A stretch of DNA of 64,000 bases from Gemmatimonas sp. (GCF_027531815.1 NZ_JAPZSK010000017.1:124001-188000), one strand, 5' to 3'; shown: positions 27,058 to 36,509, counted from the first letter of the stretch. Program-made: numbers and translations. Notes: generated from the sequence alone by a model not told the origin.

Positions 27058-27328
27058 TGCCCGAGGTCCGACGTCGGATTCGTCGGACGTCGGACGTCGG
27101 ACGTCGGACCACCGATTCGTCGGATGTCCGAGGTCGGATGAATGCCCGAGATCGGAGCCGGGAAACGGCTTTCGGAGGTCGGAAGTCGGAGTGGGGCGGC
27201 ACCAGCCACCGAGCCATCCGGCCTCCGATGTCCGAACGCCGTTTCCGGCCTCGGACATCCGGCATGCCTCCGATTTCCGATGTCCGACTTCCGACGATCG
27301 GACCATCCGACCTCCGCCCCCGCAGCGA
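27058..27328. repeat. Degenerate TCGGAxx heptamer repeat forming a large imperfect inverted repeat
   Basis: Between convergent genes, TCGGA recurs on the left half with starts at 27083, 27090, 27097 and 27104, then 27120, 27134, 27172, 27179 and 27186, mostly multiples of seven apart. The right half carries the reverse complement (TCCGA). Arms 27152-27189 and 27218-27255 pair at 30 of 38 positions by eye. No gene is supported here. It may terminate transcription from both sides. Confidence 0.75.
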
Positions 27329-28507
27329 TCAGGATCCCGCTGCGGTTTCGGATTTCGCCTGTCGCGTGTCTCGGGCCACAAAGATCAAGCCACCCAGACA
27401 GATGGCGGCGCCGAGCACGAAGGGCGCCCCCAGTCCGGCCAGGCTGGCGACCCCGCTGCCAAGCACCGGCCCCACCACGCGACCGAGCGACGAGGCGGCC
27501 TGATAGGCACCCAGCACCCCGCCCCGCTCGTGCGGCTGGGCGGCGGCGGCCACCAGGCCACCGACGCTGGGGTTGAAGAGCGCCGACCCGATACTGAACA
27601 CCGCCAGCGAGACAAGCAGGAAGGGAATGCTGGTGGCCGGCGGGATGCCAGCCATGCCGATGGCCACCAGCACCACACCCGCGACGGCCAGGCGACGCGC
27701 CCCGAAGCGGGTGGTGAGCCGGCCAATGACCCCCGCCTGAACGGCCACGGAAATGGCACCGCTGAAGGCGTAGATCCACCCCAGCATGCGCGGACCCACG
27801 CCCAGCCGCTCGGCGGAGAAGAGGGCCAACGCACTCTGCATGAGCGCCACGGCCGAGATGACGACGAAGGTGGCGGTCAGCAGCCCGCGCAGCGCCGGTC
27901 GCGACAGGAAGACGGCCGGGCTTTGCCGGGCCGCGTGAGGCTGGCGGCGTTTCTCCGGCGGCAGCGACTCGGGCAGGCGCAGCGCCGTCAGCACCAGCGC
28001 CGCGAGTGAGAGGATGGCGGCGGCGTGGGCCACCCGCGCCAGCGACCCGGCGTTCTCGTCGGTACCGCCCGCGAGCAGCCCTCCCAGTGCCGGTCCCAGA
28101 ATGAAGCCCATGCCGAACGCGGCGCCGAGCAATCCCAGCGCCTTGGGCCGGGTGGCGTCGGTGGTGATGTCGGTGGTGTAGGCGTAGGCGGTGGAGATGT
28201 TGCCGGCGGCCAGGCCGGCGACCACGCGCGACAGGGCAAGCGTGAGCCCGGTGTCCGCGTAGGCGAGGAGCCAGGTGGACACCGCATTGGCCAACAGCGT
28301 GAACAGCAGCACCGGACGCCGGCCGATGCGGTCGGACAGGCTGCCCCAGAGAGGCGCGCCCAGCAGCTGCCCCGCCGAGTAGAGGCCAATGAAGAAGATG
28401 ACCGCCGAGGGCGACACCCCGATCCGTTCGGCATAGAACGGAAAGACGGGAATGATCATCCCGAAGCCGACCAGATCGAGAAAGACGACGAGAAAGAGCG
28501 TGAACAC
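27329..28507 (-). CDS. MFS drug-efflux transporter, TetA/Bcr-like
   Basis: 392 residues from a GTG start (28507), with 12 hydrophobic helices. The loop 2-3 motif GSLSDRIGRRPVLLF is intact, and the motif-C-like GMGFILGPALGGLLAG marks an antiporter. The N-terminus VFLDLVGFGMIIPVFPFYA is close to tetracycline/multidrug exporters. It likely expels hydrophobic drugs or metabolites in exchange for protons. It is divergent from a hypothetical gene 44 bases away and convergent with the S9 peptidase through the heptamer repeat. No adjacent TetR-type regulator is present. Confidence 0.88.
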   Translation of the reverse strand: MFTLFLVVFLDLVGFGMIIPVFPFYAERIGVSPSAVIFFIGLYSAGQLLGAPLWGSLSDRIGRRPVLLFTLLANAVSTWLLAYADTGLTLALSRVVAGLAAGNISTAYAYTTDITTDATRPKALGLLGAAFGMGFILGPALGGLLAGGTDENAGSLARVAHAAAILSLAALVLTALRLPESLPPEKRRQPHAARQSPAVFLSRPALRGLLTATFVVISAVALMQSALALFSAERLGVGPRMLGWIYAFSGAISVAVQAGVIGRLTTRFGARRLAVAGVVLVAIGMAGIPPATSIPFLLVSLAVFSIGSALFNPSVGGLVAAAAQPHERGGVLGAYQAASSLGRVVGPVLGSGVASLAGLGAPFVLGAAICLGGLIFVARDTRQAKSETAAGS

Positions 28508-28551
28508 GATCGTGGGGTGGCTGCGGGGCGAACGGTGACGAAGATTGCAGC

Positions 28552-29010
28552 ATGAACGAACCCACCGGCACTCCCGATACCGGCGACCGTCAGGCGCGCA
28601 TTCTCGACGACCTGCAGGATGCGGTAGAACGCATGCACGTGCTCTCCCGTTCGCCGCGAATCGTCGTGGCGTCCGGAACGCGGCATGAAGGGGCCCGTCC
28701 CATGGCGTGGCAGGTCCTGTTCGAGCGCAGCCTGGGAGCGCACCCGGCGCTGCAGTACCGCGGCACCACGGCCATGCGGCTGCAGGCGGTCCTGGTCAAC
28801 GGGTACGACAGCGAGCCCACGCTCACGCCGGGGTGGGCGTGCGGCCGGCTGGGCGATGCCCTGAGTGCGGGACCGGTCGTGCAGGTCTTTCGTGCCGACC
28901 GTCTCCCGGATGATGTGAGCCGTGCGCTCGTTGGCGTGATCGTGTTCGAAGAGGACGGCCTGTCGCTCGCGGGGGTACGCGCGATCGTGCAGGAGCTGGG
29001 GCTGCGCTGA
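28552..29010 (+). CDS. Hypothetical protein
   Basis: 152 residues, no signal peptide or membrane helix. It has a helical N-terminus (ARILDDLQDAVERMHVLSRS) followed by an alpha/beta part (AMRLQAVLVNGYDSEPTL, LVGVIVFEEDGLSLAGVRAI). I recognise no family. The frame is well kept and starts 44 bases from the divergent MFS gene. Confidence 0.5.
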   Translation: MNEPTGTPDTGDRQARILDDLQDAVERMHVLSRSPRIVVASGTRHEGARPMAWQVLFERSLGAHPALQYRGTTAMRLQAVLVNGYDSEPTLTPGWACGRLGDALSAGPVVQVFRADRLPDDVSRALVGVIVFEEDGLSLAGVRAIVQELGLR

Positions 29011-29126
29011 CCGGGGCCGGCGCTGTCGGCATTGAAGATGCACAGGGAGCGGGGCATGGGCGCGGACCACGCCGTGCTCAACACTCCCTTGGCCGAATCC
29101 GAACGCGGATTCAACAGGACGGACTC

Positions 29127-29423
29127 ATGCCCCTCGCCCTTCGCCCGCACTTTGGCGCGCTCGCCGGCGGACTCGAGCACGCGCTGGCCCTGGCCACCCT
29201 CGCGCACGCGGTGCACCCCGCCGGCGGCAGCCTCGCGGCCGCTGCCGAGCCCGAGTCCTGGGGGCGCCCGAGCAACGACTTCGATCAGTTCTCCCGCCTG
29301 GTGACGCTGCTGCAGGATGTGGTGCGGTACCCCGGCTATACCATCGAGGACCTGCGACGGGAAGGCTTCGCCGAGCCGGTGCTGGCGACGCTGGCGGCGC
29401 TGGCCGCCCGCCGGCCGATGTGA
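29127..29423 (+). CDS. Hypothetical small protein
   Basis: 98 residues; Ala- and Leu-rich first half, then a polar helix-rich part (NDFDQFSRLVTLLQDVVRYP, EDLRREGFAEPVLATLAALA). No family is recognised. A GAATCC-N6-GGATTC palindrome lies just upstream near 29096-29113. It reads in the same direction as the malonyl-CoA synthetase gene 63 bases later. Confidence 0.4.
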   Translation: MPLALRPHFGALAGGLEHALALATLAHAVHPAGGSLAAAAEPESWGRPSNDFDQFSRLVTLLQDVVRYPGYTIEDLRREGFAEPVLATLAALAARRPM

Positions 29424-29486
29424 GACGCCCCCGCTGGTAGCGGCTCGACATGGCGCGGTTGGTACCCCACCGGTACCTTCCGCGCC

Positions 29487-30977
29487 ATGTCATTGCTGGG
29501 ACTCCTTGACCGTGCGCTGATCGGGCGCGCCGAGTCGTCGGCGCTCGAATTCGAAGACGCCGCGGGGCGCATCACGACGTACACGTTCGGCGATCTCGAG
29601 GGTCGCAGCAATGCCCTGGCGCAGCAGCTCATCGCGCGTGGCGTGGGGCGCGGGAATCGGCTGGCGTTCTATCTCACGAACCAGCCATTCATCATCGAGC
29701 TGTGGCTGGCCTGCATCAAGCTGGGCGTCATCGTGGTGCCGATCAATGTGCTGTACCGCGAGCGCGAGATCGCCCACATCGTGCACGACGCGGCGCCACG
29801 TGCCGTGATCAGCGACGCCGCGCACGCCTCGCTGCTGCCGACCGCGGCGGCGTGGTGGGACGTGGCGGAGCTCATGCGGGACGCGGCCGGCGCCGCGACC
29901 GGGCGCACGCCGGCGTTGTGTGCGATGGGTCTCGATGCCGAGACCCCCATGGCGCTGGTGTACACCTCGGGGACCACCGGTGCCTCGAAAGGCGCGGTGC
30001 TCACGCACGGCAACTTCGCGGCCAATGGTCTGGCGCTGGTGCACGCGTGGGAAATCACGCACGCCGATCGTTACCTGGCGGTGCTGCCGCTGTTTCATGT
30101 GCACGGTCTCGGAAACGGGGTGCACGCCTGGCTGCTGAGCGGCTGCCACATGAAGCTCGTGGAGCGTTTCGAGCACGACACGGCGGCCTCCTGGTTCGCG
30201 TCCTACCGCCCCACGCTCTTCTTCGGCGTGCCCACCATGTACGTGCGCCTGCTCGAGCAGCCGGTCTCGGTGGCGCGCACCATTGGTGAATCCATGCGCC
30301 TGTTCGTGTCCGGGTCGGCACCGCTGCCGGCGCCGGTGCTGACCGCGTTCGCGGAACGATTCGGGCATGTGATTCTCGAACGGTACGGCATGACCGAAAC
30401 GCTCATGAACGTGAGCAACCCGTACCGGGGCGAGCGCCGACCCGGCACGGTCGGGCTGCCGCTGGGGCTCACCGCCGTGCGCATCGTGGATGATGCGCTG
30501 CAGGATGTGCCCAACGGCACGAGCGGTGAACTGCTGGTGCGCGGCCCGAACGTGTGCCGTGGCTACTGGAACCGCCCCGATGCCGATGCTGCCGCCTTTG
30601 TGCACGGATGGTTTCGCACGGGCGATGTGGGGGTGCGCAGCGCCGACGGGTACATCACGCTGGAAGGTCGTCGCAGTGATCTCATCATTTCCGGCGGCTT
30701 CAACATCTATCCGCGGGAAATCGAGGAGCTGCTGGCGGAACTGCCGGGCATTGCCGAAGCCGCCGTGGTGGGCGTGCCGGATGCCGTACGCGGGGAGGTG
30801 CCGGTGGCGTATGTCGTGTGTGGTGATGATGTGCAGCTGGAGGTGATCGCCGGCGAGGTGCGCCGTCAGCTGGCGTCGTTCAAGGTGCCGCGCGGCTTCG
30901 TGCGCGTGGACGCGCTGCCACGCACGGCGTTGGGCAAGGTGCAGCGGCATCTGCTGCCTCCGTGGCGCCCCCACTGA
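29487..30977 (+). CDS. AMP-forming acyl-CoA synthetase, MatB-like (malonyl-CoA synthetase)
   Basis: 496 residues. The adenylation motifs are complete: P-loop YTSGTTGASKGAVLTHGN, LPLFHVHGLGNG, A5 core ERYGMTETLMN followed by SNPYRGERRPGTVGLPL, the TGD motif in FRTGDVGV, the hinge GRRSDLIISGGFNIYPREIE, and the C-terminal catalytic Lys in PRTALGKVQRH. The A5 region and SGSAPLPAP closely follow Rhizobium MatB, which makes malonyl-CoA from malonate, CoA and ATP. The next gene is a MatC-type carrier, which supports malonate. Other dicarboxylates or short acids remain possible. TACCTT ends 7 bases before the ATG. Confidence 0.8.
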   Translation: MSLLGLLDRALIGRAESSALEFEDAAGRITTYTFGDLEGRSNALAQQLIARGVGRGNRLAFYLTNQPFIIELWLACIKLGVIVVPINVLYREREIAHIVHDAAPRAVISDAAHASLLPTAAAWWDVAELMRDAAGAATGRTPALCAMGLDAETPMALVYTSGTTGASKGAVLTHGNFAANGLALVHAWEITHADRYLAVLPLFHVHGLGNGVHAWLLSGCHMKLVERFEHDTAASWFASYRPTLFFGVPTMYVRLLEQPVSVARTIGESMRLFVSGSAPLPAPVLTAFAERFGHVILERYGMTETLMNVSNPYRGERRPGTVGLPLGLTAVRIVDDALQDVPNGTSGELLVRGPNVCRGYWNRPDADAAAFVHGWFRTGDVGVRSADGYITLEGRRSDLIISGGFNIYPREIEELLAELPGIAEAAVVGVPDAVRGEVPVAYVVCGDDVQLEVIAGEVRRQLASFKVPRGFVRVDALPRTALGKVQRHLLPPWRPH

Positions 30978-30999
30978 TGGTACGCCGCGCAGGCCCACG

Positions 31000-32247
31000 G
31001 TGAGCGCGGCCGCGCTCTCGCTGTTCGCGCTGCTGCTGGTGGTGGCCGTGAGCCTCACCTCGCGGCTGAACGTGGGCGTGCTGGCCGTGGCGCTGGCCTG
31101 GGGCGTGGGCGTGTTCGCGGCCGGCATGAAGGTGGAACAGGTCATGACGCTGTTCCCTTCGTCGCTCTTTCTCACGCTGCTTGGGGTCACGCTGCTCTTC
31201 GGCGTGGCGCAGGCCAACGGCAGCATGGCGGCCATCACGCACGCCGGGTTGCGGCTGCTGCACGGCCATGCGGCATGGTTGCCGCTGCTGCTGTTCGTGC
31301 TGGCCGGAGTGATCAGCACGTCGGGGCCCGGGGCCATTGCCACGGTGGCGTTGCTTGCGCCGCTGGGGATGGGGATGGCGCACCGCGCGCGCGTGCCGAT
31401 GCTGCTGGCCGTGCTCATGATCGGCAACGGCGCCAACGCCGGCAATCTCTCGCCGATCAGTGCCATCGGTGTGCTCGTGCTGTCGCTCATGGAGCAGACG
31501 GGGCTCGGCGGTCATGCGGCCGCGGTCTTCCTGGCCAACTTCACCGCCCACGCGCTCGTCGCGCTGGTCGCGTGGGCGCTCTTTGGCGGGCCGGCGCTGC
31601 GTCACGCGCCGGTGATGGACGATGGGCTCATGACGCCCATGCCCTTTGCGCGGCAGCATGTGATCACCCTGGCCGTCGGTGCGACGTGGGTGGCGGCCGT
31701 GCTGCTGCTCAAGTTGCCCCCCGGGCTCACCGCCTTTGCTGCCGCGGCGCTGCTCGTGCTGCTGGGGGTCGGCGACGACAGCGCCATGCTCAGGCAGGTC
31801 CCGTGGGCGGTGATCACCATGGTGTGCGGGGTGAGCGTGCTCATTGGCGTGCTGGAGAAGACGGGGGGCATGGATCTCTTCACGACCCTGCTGTCGCAGC
31901 TGGCCACTCCGGGGACGGTGAACGGGGTCATTGGCGGAGTGACGGGGCTCATCTCCACGTACAGCTCCACCTCGGGGGTGGTGTACCCGGCCTTCATTCC
32001 TGCCATTCCAGGGCTCGTGGCAAAACTTGGCGGTGGCAATCCCCTCGAGATCGCTCTCAGTGTGAACGTGGGCGCCGCGCTGGTGGATGTCTCCCCGCTC
32101 TCCACGATTGGCGGGTTGTGCATCGCCGCCGCGCCCGAGGGGTGCGATGTCCGGCGGCTGTTTCGGCAGCTCCTGCTCTGGGGCTTCGCCATGAGCGTGG
32201 TGGGAGCGCTCTTCTGTCAGACCGTGGTTCCACTGTTCGTGCCGTAA
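31000..32247 (+). CDS. Dicarboxylate carrier MatC-like transporter
   Basis: 415 residues from a GTG start, with about 11-12 helices. The N-terminus (LFALLLVVAVSLTSRLNVGV) and the paired re-entrant, Gly/Asn/Ser-rich segments (SGPGAIATVALLAPLGMG, NGANAGNLSPISAIG; STYSSTSGVVYPAFIP, LVDVSPLSTIGGL) fit the ion-transporter superfamily and the MatC N-terminal family of malonate carriers. It starts 22 bases after the synthetase, so the two form a malonate uptake-and-activation pair. Substrate assignment rests on the pairing. Confidence 0.78.
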   Translation: MSAAALSLFALLLVVAVSLTSRLNVGVLAVALAWGVGVFAAGMKVEQVMTLFPSSLFLTLLGVTLLFGVAQANGSMAAITHAGLRLLHGHAAWLPLLLFVLAGVISTSGPGAIATVALLAPLGMGMAHRARVPMLLAVLMIGNGANAGNLSPISAIGVLVLSLMEQTGLGGHAAAVFLANFTAHALVALVAWALFGGPALRHAPVMDDGLMTPMPFARQHVITLAVGATWVAAVLLLKLPPGLTAFAAAALLVLLGVGDDSAMLRQVPWAVITMVCGVSVLIGVLEKTGGMDLFTTLLSQLATPGTVNGVIGGVTGLISTYSSTSGVVYPAFIPAIPGLVAKLGGGNPLEIALSVNVGAALVDVSPLSTIGGLCIAAAPEGCDVRRLFRQLLLWGFAMSVVGALFCQTVVPLFVP

Positions 32248-32295
32248 CGCGGCTTCACCTCCGCCCTCGTCTTCCCGCTTCACCGGTTTCGCGAC

Positions 32296-33447
32296 ATGTC
32301 CGCCTCCGACAAAGTGCACCGCTGGCTCGACCTGCTGGCGTCGCTGCTTTCACGCCATTATCCCGTGGCCATTGCCGACTTGCGCCGGGATGTGCCGGGG
32401 TACGCCGACGACTCCGTGCAGGAGGAGAGCCTGCTGCGCACCTTCGAGCGCGACAAGGGGGAGCTGCGCGAGCTCGGCGTGGTGATCGATACCATCCTCG
32501 ATGAGCACGGCGTGGGGCGTTACCAGCTGCGCAAGCAGGACTTCTACCTGCCGTTGCTGCTGGTGTGCGAAGCGCTGCTTCCCGCTGAAACCGAGGTGCG
32601 GGAGCAGCCGCGACGGGGGCGGGCTCCCGGCACGACCGGCTTGCCAACACTCGTCCTCACCCCCGACGAGTGTCATGCGCTGCGGCGGGCGGCGGCGCGC
32701 ATCGTGGCACTGGGTCACCCCGAGCTGGCCACCGACGCCACGCGCGCCATGCGCAAGCTGCAGTTCGACCTCGAGGACTTCGTGGCCGAGCTGCCGGCGG
32801 CGACGGTGTTGCGCGTGGATGGCGACGTCTTCGACGTGCTCACGGAGTCGGTGGCCCTGCGCAAGCGGCTCACGTTTCAATACCACAGCATGGAGCGCAA
32901 CGAAACGTCCACGCGCACAGTGGAGCCGTACGGGCTCGTCTTCCTCACCGGCCATTGGTATCTCGTGGCGTTCGATCCGACCGCCAACGGCATGCGGCAG
33001 TTTCGCGTGAGCCGCATACGTCAGGCGGTCATGGCGTCACGACCACAGCACCCCGACTTCGCCGTGCCCGCCACCTTCGACCTGTCCACGTACGCCGCCT
33101 CGCGGCGCGCGTGGGAGTTGGGCAGTGGCGAGCAGGAACGCATCATCGTGGCGTTCCGGGGCGACTCGGGGCTGGTGGCGCAGGGGAGTCAGTTGGGTGA
33201 CGACGCCCCCGAGTGGCCGGGCCAGATGCCGGGTGCCCTGCCCTCGGCCGACACGCTGTGGCGTGCCTTCAGCGTGCGGCGCCGTGATCCGTTCCTGCGG
33301 TGGCTGCTGTCCTTTGCCGGCGAGGCTCGACCCGTGGCACCGCCCACCGTGGTGGCCGCGTGGCGCGAGCTCCTGGCCGCCACGCGCGCGGCCCAGCTGG
33401 ACGCACCGCGCATCGCGCCGCCGCACACGGCCACGGAGGTCGCGTGA
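32296..33447 (+). CDS. WYL-domain transcriptional regulator, PafB-like
   Basis: 383 residues. An N-terminal winged-helix region (DKVHRWLDLLASLLSRHYPV, VQEESLLRTFERDKGELREL) is followed by a WYL domain (~residues 190-265: LRKRLTFQYHSMERNETSTR, VEPYGLVFLTGHWYLVAFDP) and a C-terminal extension. WYL proteins sense single-stranded nucleic acid or other ligands; the PafB/PafC pair activates RecA-independent DNA-damage genes in actinobacteria. The stop overlaps the GTG of the second WYL gene, which is the PafBC layout. Confidence 0.85.
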   Translation: MSASDKVHRWLDLLASLLSRHYPVAIADLRRDVPGYADDSVQEESLLRTFERDKGELRELGVVIDTILDEHGVGRYQLRKQDFYLPLLLVCEALLPAETEVREQPRRGRAPGTTGLPTLVLTPDECHALRRAAARIVALGHPELATDATRAMRKLQFDLEDFVAELPAATVLRVDGDVFDVLTESVALRKRLTFQYHSMERNETSTRTVEPYGLVFLTGHWYLVAFDPTANGMRQFRVSRIRQAVMASRPQHPDFAVPATFDLSTYAASRRAWELGSGEQERIIVAFRGDSGLVAQGSQLGDDAPEWPGQMPGALPSADTLWRAFSVRRRDPFLRWLLSFAGEARPVAPPTVVAAWRELLAATRAAQLDAPRIAPPHTATEVA

Positions 33448-34409
33448 TTCGCGCCGACGAACGGTTGCAGCGGTTGCTCATGGCCTTTCCGCTCATGGCC
33501 GACGAACCTCGGCTCACGCTGGAGGAGCTGGCCCAGCGGGTGGGTACCGAGGCCAAGGTGCTTACCAGGGACTTCGCGTCGCTCGAACGGTGGGATACGC
33601 CCGCCGGCTGGGTGGACACCGTGCAGGTGTTCATCCAGGGGAGCCAGGCGTCCATGCACTCGTCGCATTTTCGCCGTCCGCAAAAGCTCAACCGCCCCGA
33701 GATGCTCGCCCTCGACCTCGGGCTGAGCATGCTGCAGCGCGAGCTGCCGGTGGATGAGCAGGCGGTCATCACGCAGGCGCGCGCGCATCTGCAGGCGCTG
33801 ACGGTGCGTCGCGCTACCAGCGGTGCCGAAGGACAGCGGCGCGAGGGGACCGTGCAGGCAGAGGGGGCGCCGGAGCCGCAGCTCGCGATGCTGGCCATCC
33901 TGCAGACGGCGTTCGAAGCACGCCGCGTGGTGCAGCTGGAGTACCAGCGCCCCACCGATGCCCAACCGGGCACGCGGCGTGTGCGCCCGTATGCGCTTGT
34001 GCGCGCCGACGCCAATGTGTACATGGTTGCGTGGTGCGAGCGCGCCGAGGGGTTGCGGGTGTTCCGCCTCGATCGCGTCACCGGCGCGGTGGCTACGCCC
34101 GACGTGTACCCTGTGCCCGACGATTTCTCGCTCGCGCAGGTGCTGCAGCAGGGGCATGTCTTCGCGCGCGATGAGCGGCCGGAGGAAACGCTCGTGGTAC
34201 GCTACTCGCCGCAGGTCGCGCGGTGGGTAGCCGAGCGCACCGCACTCACCGTGGCTGCCGACGGGACACTCGACGTCTCGTATCCGCTTGCCGACGACGC
34301 GTGGGCGGTGCGGCACGTGCTGCAGTACGGGCCGGACGCCATCGTCCTGTCGCCGGCGAGTCTTCGCGACCGGGTGGTGGCGGTCCTCGACGAGCTGCTC
34401 GGCACGTAA
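33444..34409 (+). CDS. WYL-domain transcriptional regulator, PafC-like
   Basis: 321 residues from a GTG that overlaps the upstream TGA. The first ~60 residues look like a DNA-binding head (RLLMAFPLMADEPRLTLEEL and LTRDFASLERW). The WYL domain spans about 155-225 (RRVVQLEYQRPTDAQ, VRPYALVRADANVYMVAWCE), followed by the WCX extension ETLVVRYSPQVARWVAERTA. It is likely to act as a heteromer with the preceding gene. Target genes are not visible here. Confidence 0.85.
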   Translation: MIRADERLQRLLMAFPLMADEPRLTLEELAQRVGTEAKVLTRDFASLERWDTPAGWVDTVQVFIQGSQASMHSSHFRRPQKLNRPEMLALDLGLSMLQRELPVDEQAVITQARAHLQALTVRRATSGAEGQRREGTVQAEGAPEPQLAMLAILQTAFEARRVVQLEYQRPTDAQPGTRRVRPYALVRADANVYMVAWCERAEGLRVFRLDRVTGAVATPDVYPVPDDFSLAQVLQQGHVFARDERPEETLVVRYSPQVARWVAERTALTVAADGTLDVSYPLADDAWAVRHVLQYGPDAIVLSPASLRDRVVAVLDELLGT

Positions 34410-34424
34410 GCGCGCCGGGCGCGG

Positions 34425-34796
34425 TCAGTCGTCGTCGCGCTCGCTGGGAATGAGCACCCACCCAAGCACCGTGGCCACGATGCTCACCAGCAGCGCGCCA
34501 ACGAGCGCGGGGCCAAAGCCGTCCACGTGGAAGGGAATGTCAAGGCGGGTGGCCACGGCGCTGGTGATGAGCAGCATGGTGGCATTGAGCACCAGCGCGA
34601 ACAGGCCGAGCGTGAGGATGAGCACCGGGAGGGAGAAGAACTGGAGCACCGGCCGGATGAAGGCGTTCATGAGACCGAACACGAGCGACAGCCCCAGCAG
34701 TCCGGTCGTGTTGCCGGTGTAGCGAATTCCGTCCACGAACTTCGCCGCGCACCAGAGGGCAACGGCGTTGATGAGGAGGCGCAGCAGCAAATGCAT
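34425..34796 (-). CDS. Phage-holin-4_2 / YvlD-family small membrane protein
   Basis: 123 residues from the ATG at 34796 (a GTG at 34811 is also in frame). Four hydrophobic helices fit the DUF/Phage_holin_4 family: LLLRLLINAVALWCAA, GLLGLSLVFGLMNAFIRPVL with the conserved N-A-x-I-R-P, LILTLGLFALVLNATMLLIT, and LVGALLVSIVATVLGWVLI. Despite the family name these are ordinary chromosomal membrane proteins, and nothing phage-like is nearby. Convergent with the WYL pair and divergent from the phospholipase D gene. Confidence 0.8.
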   Translation of the reverse strand: MHLLLRLLINAVALWCAAKFVDGIRYTGNTTGLLGLSLVFGLMNAFIRPVLQFFSLPVLILTLGLFALVLNATMLLITSAVATRLDIPFHVDGFGPALVGALLVSIVATVLGWVLIPSERDDD

Positions 34797-34857
34797 GGCA
34801 TCACGATGCACGCGCGGCGGCGCTGGCGGAAGTGTGGGGTAGCGCGCATCGTGCGGG

Positions 34858-36279
34858 GTGACCTCCAGTACCGACCTTCACGTGTCGTCGCGGCCGAGCG
34901 ACGCGCCATCGCGGGCCGTGCGCGCCTGGCGCGCCTATGGCGTGGCGCGCGGGCTCCCCGACGGGGTACGCGACCCCGGCTTTCGCGCGCTGGTGCAGCA
35001 GATCGATGGCAGTCCCGTGCATGTGTCCCCTCCGGTGCGCCTGCTGCCCGACGGCGAGGAGGCCTTCGCGCGCATGCGGCAGGCCATAGCCGGCGCTCGC
35101 GAGGAAGTGCTGGTGGAGACATACATTCTGCGCGACGATCGTCTGGGGGTGAGCGTGCAGCAGGCGCTCATCGACGCGGTCGGCCGTGGTGTGCGCGTGT
35201 GCGTGCTGGCCGACGCCATGGGGTCACTGGCCACGCGTGACGACTTCTGGTCGACACTCGAAGGTGGCGGGGTGGTCGTGCGCCAGTTCCATCGCTTCTG
35301 GCATCATCCGTTCGACGCGTTGCGGCGTGATCATCGCAAGCTGCTGGTGATCGACCGCACGGTGGGGTTCACCGGGGGCATGAACATCGGCGAGGAATAC
35401 GGCTCGAGCATCAGGCGGCGGCACGACGCGTGGCGTGACACGTTCGTGGAGTTGCGCGGGTCGGTGGTGGGGGAGCTGGCGGCGGTCTTTGCCGAGGGGT
35501 GGGATCGCGCGCGGGGGCCGGTGCTGCCTGGCCTTGAGTATGTGAGCTGGAGCGAGGGCGCAGCCCATACGCCGGCGTACGCGCAGCGGGTGCGGCATTC
35601 GTCGCCATCGGCGGTGCGGGCGCTGCAGGCGCGGTTGCAGTCGGAATGGCAGCAGCGGCTGGGCAAGCGACGGGACCGGCGTCGCGGCCGTCGTGTACGC
35701 CGCAACGCCGAGGCGGCAGCCAGTGACATGCCCGGTGTGGTGGTGCTCGACCCGCGGCCGGGGCGGGGCCAACAGGAGATGCTGACGGTCCTCGTGGCAC
35801 TGGCGGGGGCGGCACGCGAGCGCCTGTGGATTACCACGCCGTACTTCGCGCCCCCTGCCCGCGCGCTCACGCTGCTCGCCTCGGCGGCGCAGCGCGGCGT
35901 GGATGTGCGCCTGTTGCTGCCCAGCGAGCGTACCGACGTGGCGCTCGTGCGGCACGCCGCGCACGGCGCGTATCAGATGCTGCTGGACCGCGGCGTGCGG
36001 ATCTTCGAGTACCAGCGGGCCACCCTGCATGCCAAGACACTGGTGGTCGATGGCTACGCGAGTCTGGTCGGCTCCTCGAACCTCGACTTCCGCTCTTTCT
36101 GGCTGAACGCCGAATGCAACGTCCTGCTGTTCGACGACGTCTGCGGCGCCGCCATGGAACGCATCTTCGGTGCGGACCTCGAGGGGAGCGTGGAGATCAC
36201 CTCGGCGGCGTGGCGCACGCGGAGCTGGCAGCATCGGGTGCTGGACCGCGTGGCGCGGGCGCTGCGCTGGGCGCTGTAG
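34858..36279 (+). CDS. Phospholipase D / cardiolipin synthase family protein
   Basis: 473 residues from a GTG start. Both HKD motifs are intact: HRKLLVIDRTVGFTGGMN (~residue 160) and HAKTLVVDGYASLVGSSNLD (~390). There is no N-terminal transmembrane pair, so it resembles ClsB or another soluble member rather than ClsA. A basic linker (KRRDRRRGRRVRR) lies between the two domains and may bind membranes or nucleic acid. The expected reaction is transfer of a phosphatidyl group to make cardiolipin or related lipids. Confidence 0.85.
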   Translation: MTSSTDLHVSSRPSDAPSRAVRAWRAYGVARGLPDGVRDPGFRALVQQIDGSPVHVSPPVRLLPDGEEAFARMRQAIAGAREEVLVETYILRDDRLGVSVQQALIDAVGRGVRVCVLADAMGSLATRDDFWSTLEGGGVVVRQFHRFWHHPFDALRRDHRKLLVIDRTVGFTGGMNIGEEYGSSIRRRHDAWRDTFVELRGSVVGELAAVFAEGWDRARGPVLPGLEYVSWSEGAAHTPAYAQRVRHSSPSAVRALQARLQSEWQQRLGKRRDRRRGRRVRRNAEAAASDMPGVVVLDPRPGRGQQEMLTVLVALAGAARERLWITTPYFAPPARALTLLASAAQRGVDVRLLLPSERTDVALVRHAAHGAYQMLLDRGVRIFEYQRATLHAKTLVVDGYASLVGSSNLDFRSFWLNAECNVLLFDDVCGAAMERIFGADLEGSVEITSAAWRTRSWQHRVLDRVARALRWAL

Positions 36280-36509
36280 CGGTCGGTGCTCCAGCGTCCG
36301 TAGCGCGTCATGACAATGGCGACAAGGAAACGGTTGCTCATGTCCATGTGCGGGATTCCCTGACTCCATGCGCTGTCAACCCCGATAGAGTACACGGCCA
36401 TTCTGTGCGACCCTCTGTCCTGTGTCGCGTGAGGTGCCGAATCGGAGCCATTGGTGGCGTCCGGTAGCGTCGGCATCTGCCAACGGCGCGGTCGCGCCGG
36501 AGGGTTTCC

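Noticed and set aside
34425-34796. Prophage marker from the holin-like protein
   Set aside because: The family is a widespread chromosomal membrane protein and no other phage gene is present.
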